DNA of 24,455 bases from positions 1 to 24,455 of the forward strand of contig JASLDF010000201.1 in NCBI GenBank assembly GCA_030151635.1, given 5' to 3'. Under the pieces are notes generated by a model. That model worked only from the letters and a program-made list of their open reading frames with translations. It searched no databases and had not been told where the DNA came from. How positions within the stretch are numbered: position 1 is the first letter of the stretch; each line of letters begins with the position of its first letter. Made by a program: the position numbers and the translations under genes. Below are positions 15,534 through 22,512 of the stretch, piece after piece. This DNA comes from Bacteroides sp. Lineage in GTDB: Bacteria; Bacteroidota; Bacteroidia; Bacteroidales; Bacteroidaceae.

Positions 15534-16061
15534 CTAAAGCGAGAGTAAACCCTCTGGAATCACCATTTTAATTTGACTTTTTTCGTCATCAATCCATTCA
15601 ATTAATTCTTCTTGAACTGGAATAAGAATTTCCTCTCCATTATATTCAACAGCAAAAAGCGTATTCATAGTTGATTCATCAACATCTAAAATTCTTCCTA
15701 CAAGAACATCATGTTGATCTACTAATACGAAATCTTTAAAAGCATCCCACGAGTAATTTCCCACCTCTTCGGTAGAAACATCACCTATCTGTTTTTGCTC
15801 CAGATATGCATCTAGTTTCACAAACTTTTCGGCAGCCGTATCTTCGTCAATGTCTTCTAGCTTTATGAACATAGCCTCATTCGATTTGAATCGATACGAT
15901 TCAATGAAAAAAGGGACAAATATCCCATCCATCTTACATATAATGTATTCTGGATCAACAGAATCGAACAAATCGTTTTGGAGAACCAATGTCACTTCAC
16001 CTTTAATTCCATGAGTTTTGGTAAAACTTCCAATCTTTAGAACATCTTCACTTTTTATCAT
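15534..16061 (-). CDS. rimM: Ribosome maturation factor RimM
   Basis: RimM helps assemble the 30S head by binding S19 and is needed for efficient 16S processing. The 175-residue protein starts MIKSEDVLKIGSFTKTHGIK and has the conserved GxxxxxHGIKGEV motif at about residues 11-22. A C-terminal PRC-barrel part follows (about 96-170: LVDQHDVLVGRILDV, IPVQEELIEWID). Its start overlaps the murA stop by four bases (ATGA), so translation is probably coupled. It is the last gene of the tsaB-DUF4290-murA-rimM unit, with a hairpin terminator beginning about 30 bases after the stop. Confidence 0.95.
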   Translation of the reverse strand: MIKSEDVLKIGSFTKTHGIKGEVTLVLQNDLFDSVDPEYIICKMDGIFVPFFIESYRFKSNEAMFIKLEDIDEDTAAEKFVKLDAYLEQKQIGDVSTEEVGNYSWDAFKDFVLVDQHDVLVGRILDVDESTMNTLFAVEYNGEEILIPVQEELIEWIDDEKSQIKMVIPEGLLSL

Positions 16062-17362
16062 ATACGTGTAATTCTTGCTCCAATTGCATTTAAACGCGCT
16101 TCAATATCTTGATAACCACGGTCAATTTGTTCAATATTGTGAATTCGGCTGATACCTTTAGCACTCATTGCTGCAATTAACAAAGCAATACCTGCACGAA
16201 TATCAGGAGAAGTCATGTTACCTCCTTTAAGTTGGAAGTTCTTATTGTGTCCATTGACAACTGCACGGTGTGGATCACACAATATGATTTGTGCACCCAT
16301 ATCAATCAATTTATCAACAAAGAACAAGCGACTTTCAAACATCTTTTGGTGAATCAATACACTTCCCTTTGCCTGAGTAGCCACAACTAACAACACACTC
16401 AAAAGGTCGGGAGTTAATCCTGGCCAAGGAGCGTCAGAAATAGTCATAATTGAACCATCAATAAAGGTATCAATCTCATAATTCTCTTGAGCAGGCACAA
16501 AAATATCATCACCTTGTTGCTCAATTTTTATTCCTAAACGTTTAAAACTATCCGGAATAACACCTAGATTATCGTAAGAAACATTTTTTATCGTTATTTC
16601 GCTACCAGTCATAGCAGCCATACCAATAAATGAACCAATTTCAATCATATCAGGAAGAACAGTATGATCAGTACCACCCAGAGATTCTACACCTTCAATC
16701 GTCAATAGGTTTGAAGCAATACCTGTTATTTTAGCACCCATACGATTCAACATTTTACAAAGTTGTTGTAAGTAAGGTTCGCAAGCAGCATTATAGATAG
16801 TTGTAACCCCTTTTGCCAAAACAGCAGCCATTACAATATTGGCAGTACCAGTAACAGAAGCCTCATCAAGAAGCATGTTTGTACCCACCAAACCATCAGC
16901 AGTCAATTCATATAAGCCATCCGATTCGTTTAATTCAAATCGACCGCCCAATTTTTGAATACCAATGATATGAGTATCTAACCTACGTCTTCCAATTTTA
17001 TCGCCTCCTGGCTTAGAAATAACAGCTTTACCAAAACGAGCAACCAACGGGCCGATAAGCATTACCGAACCTCGTAAACTTGAACATTTTTTCAAGAAGT
17101 CATCACTAACTAGATAATCTAAATTCACATTTTTAGCCTCAAAGCTATATGTATTTACACCTTCTTTGGAAACGGCAACACCCATTTCACGAACAAGTTG
17201 AATTAGATTATTTACATCTAAGATATCTGGAATATTATGAATTGTTACTTTTTCGGGAGTCAACAAAGTAGCACAGATAATTTGTAACACTTCGTTTTTA
17301 GCACCTTGTGGGTGTATTTCTCCTTTAAGTTTGTGACCACCTTCAATAACAAATGAAGCCAT
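16058..17362 (-). CDS. murA: UDP-N-acetylglucosamine 1-carboxyvinyltransferase (Asp-type active site)
   Basis: MurA transfers enolpyruvate from PEP to UDP-GlcNAc, the first committed step of peptidoglycan synthesis. The 434-residue protein is full length with the EPSP-synthase-like double domain. The catalytic pair K22-N23 is in GAKNEVLQ and the loop is PGGDKIGRRRLDTH at 118-131. In E. coli the residue after PGG is Cys115, the site alkylated by fosfomycin. Here it is Asp121 (codon at 17000-17002). Cys-to-Asp enzymes stay active and resist fosfomycin (known from Mycobacterium and an E. coli mutant). It overlaps rimM by four bases. A perfect 11-bp inverted repeat lies in the 77-base gap upstream. 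Confidence 0.96.
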   Translation of the reverse strand: MASFVIEGGHKLKGEIHPQGAKNEVLQIICATLLTPEKVTIHNIPDILDVNNLIQLVREMGVAVSKEGVNTYSFEAKNVNLDYLVSDDFLKKCSSLRGSVMLIGPLVARFGKAVISKPGGDKIGRRRLDTHIIGIQKLGGRFELNESDGLYELTADGLVGTNMLLDEASVTGTANIVMAAVLAKGVTTIYNAACEPYLQQLCKMLNRMGAKITGIASNLLTIEGVESLGGTDHTVLPDMIEIGSFIGMAAMTGSEITIKNVSYDNLGVIPDSFKRLGIKIEQQGDDIFVPAQENYEIDTFIDGSIMTISDAPWPGLTPDLLSVLLVVATQAKGSVLIHQKMFESRLFFVDKLIDMGAQIILCDPHRAVVNGHNKNFQLKGGNMTSPDIRAGIALLIAAMSAKGISRIHNIEQIDRGYQDIEARLNAIGARITRI

Positions 17363-17381
17363 ATTTATTTTGTATTTTAAG

Positions 17382-17416
17382 TTCTATATTTATTTAATTC
17401 AACTATAAATATAGAA
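17382..17416. repeat. 11-bp inverted repeat between DUF4290 and murA
   Basis: TTCTATATTTA (17382-17392) and TAAATATAGAA (17406-17416) are perfect complements with a 13-base loop. The repeat lies about 20 bases before the murA ATG within a likely operon. It could be a weak attenuator, an mRNA processing stem or an operator; it has little GC and no T-run. Confidence 0.4.
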
Positions 17417-17439
17417 ACATTAATCATAATCGAGAAAGT

Positions 17440-18057
17440 TTAATGCTTATGATTTCTTCTCGGGTTGTTTCTAGTATTTTTATGTCTAACAGGATGTTGT
17501 TGTACTTGACGAGTATTCATGTTCATCAAAGCCAATACATCTTCGGTCAGACTTAATCTTCCTCTTGACAATTCTCTTAAGTCTGAATTAATAATATCGT
17601 CATCTACAGAATCACGATTCCAAGCTAAGAAATCTTTTCTCATGTGATTCGCAATAAGAGCGACCAATTGGTTTTTCTCATCTCCTTCTTCAAATTCTAT
17701 TGCTTTATCCACTAATTTCTCAATGGTTTTGCCATAATATCTGAAACGAATTCTGTTTTGAGGATAAGGTATACGATCCGGGAAAGTATTTAAGCTGTCT
17801 TTTTTAACAACTTCATAAGGATAATCAATATCCAAACTAAAATTAGCCATTATTGATAAATGGTCCCATAGTTTATGTTTGAAGTCGGGAACATCACGCA
17901 AATGAGGGAACATATTTCCCATTACATCAATAATTGTGCTAGCACAACGTTGACGTTCTTCTTTACTTTCTAAGGTTAAGGCATAGTTTACCATATTTTG
18001 AATGCTACGACCATACTCTGGCAATGGCATTCTCTTCTGTTGCGTATTATATTCCAT
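17440..18057 (-). CDS. DUF4290 domain protein
   Basis: This 205-residue cytoplasmic protein begins MEYNTQQKRMPLPEYGRSIQ, the signature opening of DUF4290, a family I know only from Bacteroidota. Most of the chain is predicted helical. The last 20 residues are rich in Arg, His and Asn (RHKNTRNNPRRNHKH), a basic tail that could bind nucleic acid; that is inference. No enzymatic motif is seen. It lies between tsaB (26-base gap) and murA (77-base gap) on one strand, so it is probably co-expressed with them. The function is unknown. Confidence 0.88.
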   Translation of the reverse strand: MEYNTQQKRMPLPEYGRSIQNMVNYALTLESKEERQRCASTIIDVMGNMFPHLRDVPDFKHKLWDHLSIMANFSLDIDYPYEVVKKDSLNTFPDRIPYPQNRIRFRYYGKTIEKLVDKAIEFEEGDEKNQLVALIANHMRKDFLAWNRDSVDDDIINSDLRELSRGRLSLTEDVLALMNMNTRQVQQHPVRHKNTRNNPRRNHKH

Positions 18058-18083
18058 ACAATCCTTTCAATTCTTTTTAATTA

Positions 18084-18776
18084 TTATAATAATTTCTTTT
18101 TAGGTATTGTAGCTACAAACTCTTTCAAATAGAAAGGTTCAAAATAAGCTACATCAGCGAAATCTGCATCAATAAATGCACGCTCACCTAAAGGTCCCAT
18201 CATTCTTGCTAATGGATGAATGTCATCAATAAAGTGCGCATTAGGGTGTGTAATTTTCTCTTTGCACTTATTGGCTCCATTACCAAAGAAATAGACCGGT
18301 TGTTTATCTAAAAACTCGATGTAAGAGTCCTCGTCAATGATATCGGCAGAAATAGGTTTAACTTCATTCAAGGCTCTATCATAGATAGCCGAATAAACCT
18401 CCATACGTCTAGCATCAATCATTGGACAAATGAGGGCATCTTCGGGAAGTTCTTGGTAAAGTAGAACTGGTACACTCAATACTTTCAAAGTAGGCAAAGC
18501 TATTAGTGGAATGTTTCGTCCATAACAAATACCTTTAGCCATAGAAACACCAATTCGAAGGCCCGTATATGAGCCAGGACCGCAGCTTACAGCAACAGCA
18601 TCTAAAGGAATTCCATGACTATCTACAAAAGCGAGAGCTTCATCTACAAAAACGCCTAATAAAGTGGCGTGAGATGGACCATTATATTCAGTTTTATCGA
18701 ATAATATATCAGTCTCTTGACTTACTGCAACTGAACAGACAGTAGTAGAGGTTTCAATGTGTAAAATACACGACAT
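18084..18776 (-). CDS. tsaB: tRNA threonylcarbamoyladenosine biosynthesis protein TsaB
   Basis: TsaB is the inactive-ASKHA-fold partner of TsaD in the complex that puts t6A at position 37 of ANN-decoding tRNAs. From the ATG at 18776 the protein has 230 residues. It starts MSCILHIETSTTVCSVAVS and has the family motif GPGSYTGLRIG at about 66-76, followed by AKGICYG. A longer frame begins with TTG at 18800, but that codon overlaps the TATCTTTG promoter box, so the ATG is preferred. It heads the DUF4290-murA-rimM unit and is divergent from yicC. The C-terminus ends in ATIPKKKLL after a typical YLKEFVA stretch. Confidence 0.94.
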   Translation of the reverse strand: MSCILHIETSTTVCSVAVSQETDILFDKTEYNGPSHATLLGVFVDEALAFVDSHGIPLDAVAVSCGPGSYTGLRIGVSMAKGICYGRNIPLIALPTLKVLSVPVLLYQELPEDALICPMIDARRMEVYSAIYDRALNEVKPISADIIDEDSYIEFLDKQPVYFFGNGANKCKEKITHPNAHFIDDIHPLARMMGPLGERAFIDADFADVAYFEPFYLKEFVATIPKKKLL

Positions 18777-18797
18777 AACAATCAATTTAATAATAGA

Positions 18798-18805
18798 CAA
18801 AGATA
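18798..18805 (-). promoter_or_regulatory. Candidate -7 box of the tsaB-rimM unit
   Basis: The reverse strand reads TATCTTTG, matching TAnnTTTG. Transcription would start near 18791, giving a leader of about 15 bases to the ATG at 18776. No clean -33 TTTG is seen. The box overlaps the alternative TTG start and so argues against it. Confidence 0.6.
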
Positions 18806-18828
18806 GCTCATAATTACGAAAAAACAGC

Positions 18829-18836
18829 TATTTTTG
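18829..18836 (+). promoter_or_regulatory. Candidate -7 box of the yicC-gmk unit
   Basis: TATTTTTG matches TAnnTTTG and lies 17 bases before the yicC ATG, predicting a leader of about 11 bases. The opposing tsaB box is only 23 bases away, so the two polymerase sites overlap. Confidence 0.6.
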
Positions 18837-18853
18837 CCTAAAACAACATCACT

Positions 18854-19732
18854 ATGATACAATCAATGACTGGCTATGGCAAAGTAATTGCCTCATTGCC
18901 CGACAAAAAAATTACTATAGAAATAAAATCTTTAAATAGTAAATCTCTCGATCTTTCAACTCGCATTGCCCCTGCATACAGAGAAAAAGAGATTGAAATA
19001 AGAAAGATTATAGGAGAACAATTGTCACGAGGAAAAGTTGATTTTAACTTATGGATTGATAAAGAAGATTTATCTGAGACCGCTGTTACAATTAACCAAG
19101 CACTTGTTGAAGGCTATTATAAGCAAATTAATTCAATTTCTCAAAATTTAAACATACCTCTTCCTGCAGATTGGTTTACAACACTGCTTCGTATGCCAGA
19201 AGTTCTGTCTAAACAAGAAATTCAAGAAGTTACTGAAGATGAATGGGCTATAGTACACCAAGGTATACTTGAAGCTATTGAGCATTTAACAACTTTCAGA
19301 GCACAAGAAGGTGCTGCTTTAGAGGCTAAATTCGAACAAAACATCAATAAAATTGATGAATTGTTAGTAGAAATAGAACCATTCGAGAAAGAACGAGTTG
19401 AAAAAGTAAGAGAAAAAATAACAGATGCTTTAGAAAAATCACTAGAAGTTGATTACGACAAAAATCGTTTAGAGCAAGAACTTATTTTCTACATTGAGAA
19501 GCTAGACGTAAACGAAGAAAAGCAACGTCTAAAAAATCACCTTACCTATTTCACTTCTACTGTTAGTGGTCCTGAAGGCCAAGGGAAAAAACTAGGTTTC
19601 ATTGCACAAGAGATTGGTCGTGAAATCAACACACTAGGTAGTAAATCGAACCACGCAACAATGCAAAAAATTGTGGTTATGATGAAAGACGAGCTAGAGC
19701 AAATTAAAGAACAAGTATTGAACGTATTATAA
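18854..19732 (+). CDS. yicC: YicC family endoribonuclease
   Basis: The 292-residue protein opens with the family hallmark MIQSMTGYGK. It has IEIKSLNSKSLDL near 22-34 and the conserved C-terminal block REINTLGSKSNHATMQKIVV, which carries His and acidic residues of the proposed active site. E. coli YicC has been described as an endoribonuclease acting on small RNAs such as RyhB; that activity is inferred here. The middle (about 160-215) is a charged helical, coiled-coil-like stretch. It is two bases upstream of gmk, a conserved pairing in many bacteria. Its promoter box TATTTTTG is 17 bases before the ATG. Confidence 0.95.
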   Translation: MIQSMTGYGKVIASLPDKKITIEIKSLNSKSLDLSTRIAPAYREKEIEIRKIIGEQLSRGKVDFNLWIDKEDLSETAVTINQALVEGYYKQINSISQNLNIPLPADWFTTLLRMPEVLSKQEIQEVTEDEWAIVHQGILEAIEHLTTFRAQEGAALEAKFEQNINKIDELLVEIEPFEKERVEKVREKITDALEKSLEVDYDKNRLEQELIFYIEKLDVNEEKQRLKNHLTYFTSTVSGPEGQGKKLGFIAQEIGREINTLGSKSNHATMQKIVVMMKDELEQIKEQVLNVL

Positions 19733-19734
19733 GA

Positions 19735-20298
19735 ATGGCAGGAAAATTGATCATATTCTCGGCACCTTCGGGCTCTGGGAAATCAACAATCATCAATCAC
19801 CTTTTAACAAAAGATTTGAATTTATCATTCTCTATATCTGCAACCAGCAGACAGCCTAGAGGTGAAGAGAAGCATGGTATTGAATATTATTTCTTATCTC
19901 CTGAAGAATTCAGAACAAGAATTGAAAACGAAGAATTCTTAGAATATGAAGAAGTATATACCGACCGTTTTTACGGCACATTAAAATCGGAAGTAGATAA
20001 CAATCTTGCTAAAGGTTTAAATGTCGTACTTGACATTGATGTGAAAGGCGGTATGAATATTAAAAGACAATATGGCAAACAGGCACTTGCTGTATTTATT
20101 CAACCACCATCAATTGAAGAGTTAGAAAAACGCTTAATTAGTAGAGCAACCGACTCTTCTGAAGTTATCCAGCAAAGAATAAACAAAGCCGAAGAGGAAT
20201 TACAATATTCTTCTAAATATGATGTCGTTATCGTAAATGATGATTTAGAGAAGGCACAAGAAGAAGCTTTCAAAGTCATTTTTGACTTCTGTAAATAA
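19735..20298 (+). CDS. gmk: Guanylate kinase
   Basis: Gmk phosphorylates GMP to GDP with ATP and is essential for GTP and dGTP supply. The 187 residues contain the P-loop SAPSGSGKST at 9-18 and the GMP-binding region SATSRQPRGEEKHGIEYYF with Arg and Tyr in the usual places. The lid segment LISRATDSSEVIQQRI and the C-terminal YDVVIVNDDLEKA follow. Length is standard. The start is two bases after the yicC stop, so expression is likely coupled. A 13-bp hairpin with a short T-run follows the stop and should cut down transcription into nadD. Confidence 0.97.
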   Translation: MAGKLIIFSAPSGSGKSTIINHLLTKDLNLSFSISATSRQPRGEEKHGIEYYFLSPEEFRTRIENEEFLEYEEVYTDRFYGTLKSEVDNNLAKGLNVVLDIDVKGGMNIKRQYGKQALAVFIQPPSIEELEKRLISRATDSSEVIQQRINKAEEELQYSSKYDVVIVNDDLEKAQEEAFKVIFDFCK

Positions 20299-20318
20299 TA
20301 CAATTTAAAGGAATATAT

Positions 20319-20351
20319 AAACCTCAGTAGTGATTACACTATTGAGGTTTT
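20319..20351 (+). terminator. Hairpin terminator or attenuator between gmk and nadD
   Basis: AACCTCAGTAGTG (20320-20332) pairs with CACTATTGAGGTT (20337-20349) around ATTA, with one G-U pair. The tail is only TTTTC counting the last paired bases, so termination is probably partial. It lies 15 bases before the nadD ATG, within its leader. Confidence 0.7.
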
Positions 20352-20363
20352 CAGTAAAATAAA

Positions 20364-20942
20364 ATGAAGAAGAAAGTTGCTTTATATGGCGGATCATTTA
20401 ACCCAATACACATTGGACACCTTGCTCTCGCAAATTTCATTTGTGAAGAAGGCATTGTTGATGAGTTATGGTTTGTATTATCGCCAGAAAATCCTCTAAA
20501 AAAAGAGATTAATTTATTGGATGAAAACCAACGCTTTGAAATGGTACAACTTGCTATTCAAGGTTATCCAAAATTTAAAGCTTCCAACTTTGAGTTTCAC
20601 CTCCCTCGCCCTTCCTATACAATAAATACACTCCATGCATTAAATGATAAATTCCCAGACACAGACTTTTATGTAATTATAGGAGCTGATAATTGGAGCT
20701 TATTCGACAAGTGGAAATCTGCTGATGAGATAATAAATAACTACCACCTTTTAATTTATCCTAGAAGTGGTTATCCAATAAACAGTAGCACATTGCCCCA
20801 AACAGTCCAATACTTAGACAGCCCTGAAATAGAAGTAAGTTCTACGTTTATTCGCAATAGCATCAAAGAAGGTAAAAACTATTGCTATTTTATGCACCCA
20901 GCAGTCTGTTCATACATCCAAAAGAACAAGCTTTATAGGTAA
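20364..20942 (+). CDS. nadD: Nicotinate-nucleotide adenylyltransferase
   Basis: NadD adenylates nicotinic acid mononucleotide to deamido-NAD, the penultimate step of NAD synthesis. The 192-residue protein has the nucleotidyltransferase signature GGSFNPIHIGHLALA at 9-23 with its HIGH-type site. FELHLPRPSYTINTL-like substrate residues occur near 75-90 (read here as FEFHLPRPSYTINTL). GADNWSLFDKW lies near 111-121, and the ATP-binding SSTFIR at 159-164. Length is normal. It lies 65 bases after gmk beyond a hairpin, and 12 bases before menA. Confidence 0.96.
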   Translation: MKKKVALYGGSFNPIHIGHLALANFICEEGIVDELWFVLSPENPLKKEINLLDENQRFEMVQLAIQGYPKFKASNFEFHLPRPSYTINTLHALNDKFPDTDFYVIIGADNWSLFDKWKSADEIINNYHLLIYPRSGYPINSSTLPQTVQYLDSPEIEVSSTFIRNSIKEGKNYCYFMHPAVCSYIQKNKLYR

Positions 20943-20954
20943 ATAAATATTACA

Positions 20955-21851
20955 ATGAATACAATTAAAACAAACTCACCATATGCTTGGGTATTAGCTT
21001 CAAGACCCAAAACATTATCTGGAGCATTGGTTCCAGTAATTATTGGCACATCATTGGCCTATCTACACGGACAATTTCAATTTGTACCCGCATTAATTTG
21101 TGGATTATTTGCATGTCTAATGCAGGTTTTAGCCAACTTTATAAATGATTACTTTGACTTTATCAAAGGAACCGATCGCGAAGATAGATTAGGACCTGAG
21201 CGTGCATGTGCTCAAGGTTGGATAACAGCCAATGCCATGAAAGGAGGAATCATCGTTACCACTATTCTAGCTTGTGCAATAGGATCTCTTCTGCTTTTAT
21301 ACGGTGGTTGGCAATTAATTGTTGTAGGTGTTCTTTGCGTTGTTTTTGCTTTTGCCTATACAACAGGTCCCTATCCACTATCCTACCATGGATATGGCGA
21401 TTTACTCGTCTTGATATTTTTCGGATTTGTACCAGTTGGTGGAACTTACTATGTTCAAACTTTATCGTTCAATGCAGATGTAGTCATAGCTTCGTTGGTA
21501 TGTGGGCTAGTCATCGATACACTATTAATCGTTAATAATTACAGAGATTATGTACAAGATCAAATTAGTGGTAAACGCACAATCATTGTACGCTTTGGCA
21601 AACAATTTGGAGAACGACTCTACCTATTTGTTGGATTAATTGCAGCAATTCTTCCTTTGTATTATATACAAGATGGGTACTTCTTTGCCGCATTGCTTCC
21701 GCTACTATATATCGTAAAACACTTTAAGGTATATCAAGAAATGAAAGAAATTAAAACAGGCAAAGCTTTAAATGGAATTTTAGGAAAAACCTCCGCCAAT
21801 ATACTTATATTAGGTGTTTTAGTTTCACTTGGACTAATCTTAAGTGCTTAA
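20955..21851 (+). CDS. menA: 1,4-dihydroxy-2-naphthoate polyprenyltransferase
   Basis: MenA attaches the polyprenyl tail to DHNA in menaquinone synthesis at the inner membrane. The 298-residue protein has about eight to nine membrane helices. Both UbiA-type aspartate motifs are present: NDYFDFIKGTD at 64-74 and NNYRDYVQDQISGKRT at 194-209. The opening AWVLASRPKTLSGALVPVIIG (20 residues of it: WVLASRPKTLSGALVPVIIG) is typical of MenA rather than other UbiA members. It follows nadD by 12 bases. Its stop overlaps that of the convergent phosphoesterase gene by four bases, so no terminator fits between them. Confidence 0.95.
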   Translation: MNTIKTNSPYAWVLASRPKTLSGALVPVIIGTSLAYLHGQFQFVPALICGLFACLMQVLANFINDYFDFIKGTDREDRLGPERACAQGWITANAMKGGIIVTTILACAIGSLLLLYGGWQLIVVGVLCVVFAFAYTTGPYPLSYHGYGDLLVLIFFGFVPVGGTYYVQTLSFNADVVIASLVCGLVIDTLLIVNNYRDYVQDQISGKRTIIVRFGKQFGERLYLFVGLIAAILPLYYIQDGYFFAALLPLLYIVKHFKVYQEMKEIKTGKALNGILGKTSANILILGVLVSLGLILSA

Positions 21852-22339
21852 CCTGCCAACTCGACAACTTCCAAATCTTTAAATTCCCCCTTATCAATAG
21901 TGAACCGAACCATTGTGCGTACTTTGTGAAACCCTGAAATTCCTGCTGCCCCTGGATTAATATGCAACATATTCAACGTTTTGTCAAATTGCACTTTTAG
22001 AATATGAGAATGACCACTAATAAAAAGAGTTGGTGGTTTTATAAATAACGTATTTCGAATAGATGAATCGTATCTACCTGGATATCCGCCAATATGCTTC
22101 ATAAGCACATCTGCACCATCGACCTGAAAACGGTTCACTTCAGGATAAACTGAACGGATATCCTGTCCATCAATATTCCCATAAACAGCCCTAACTTTAG
22201 CAAATTCAGCTAGTTTATCAGTAATAGCTATTGAACCGATATCACCTACATGCCATATCTCATCACAATCGGCAAAGTAGCTAATGTATTTATCATCCCA
22301 ATAACCATGTGTATCAGATAGTATTCCTATTCGAGTCAT
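21848..22339 (-). CDS. YfcE/MJ0936-type metallophosphoesterase
   Basis: This 163-residue cytoplasmic phosphodiesterase belongs to the calcineurin-like superfamily. The dinuclear metal ligands are visible: D9 and H11 in SDTHG, D33 in VGDIG, N55 in GNIDG, H82 in MKHIGG, and H110/H112 in SGHSH, with NPGAAG at 128-133. The family hydrolyses phosphodiesters in vitro, but the physiological substrate is unknown. It is a single gene, convergent with menA (4-base overlap of the 3' ends) and divergent from the ABC-F gene. No consensus promoter box is seen upstream on its strand. Confidence 0.92.
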   Translation of the reverse strand: MTRIGILSDTHGYWDDKYISYFADCDEIWHVGDIGSIAITDKLAEFAKVRAVYGNIDGQDIRSVYPEVNRFQVDGADVLMKHIGGYPGRYDSSIRNTLFIKPPTLFISGHSHILKVQFDKTLNMLHINPGAAGISGFHKVRTMVRFTIDKGEFKDLEVVELAG

Positions 22340-22460
22340 TCTTTATTATTTTTAGTGTAACGAAATTAGAATGTTTCACTCAAATTGCAAAGCAGATACG
22401 ATAATAGTTACTAATCTCAACTCATTTAACACATTATAAGTTTATCATTTGGGCAATACA

Positions 22461-22491
22461 TTTAACGAATCGTAAATAAACTTTATATTTG
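22461..22491 (+). promoter_or_regulatory. Candidate promoter of the ABC-F gene
   Basis: TATATTTG at 22484-22491 matches TAnnTTTG. TTTA at 22461-22464, with a 19-base spacer, is a near-consensus -33 element. Predicted transcription starts about 15 bases before the ATG at 22513. Confidence 0.6.
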
Positions 22492-22512
22492 CACCTCATT
22501 TAAATATATAAT

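Noticed and set aside
12590..17391. Shared string TAAGTTCTATATTT near 12590 and 17378
   Set aside because: A 14-base AT-rich match is expected by chance in a window of this size and composition.
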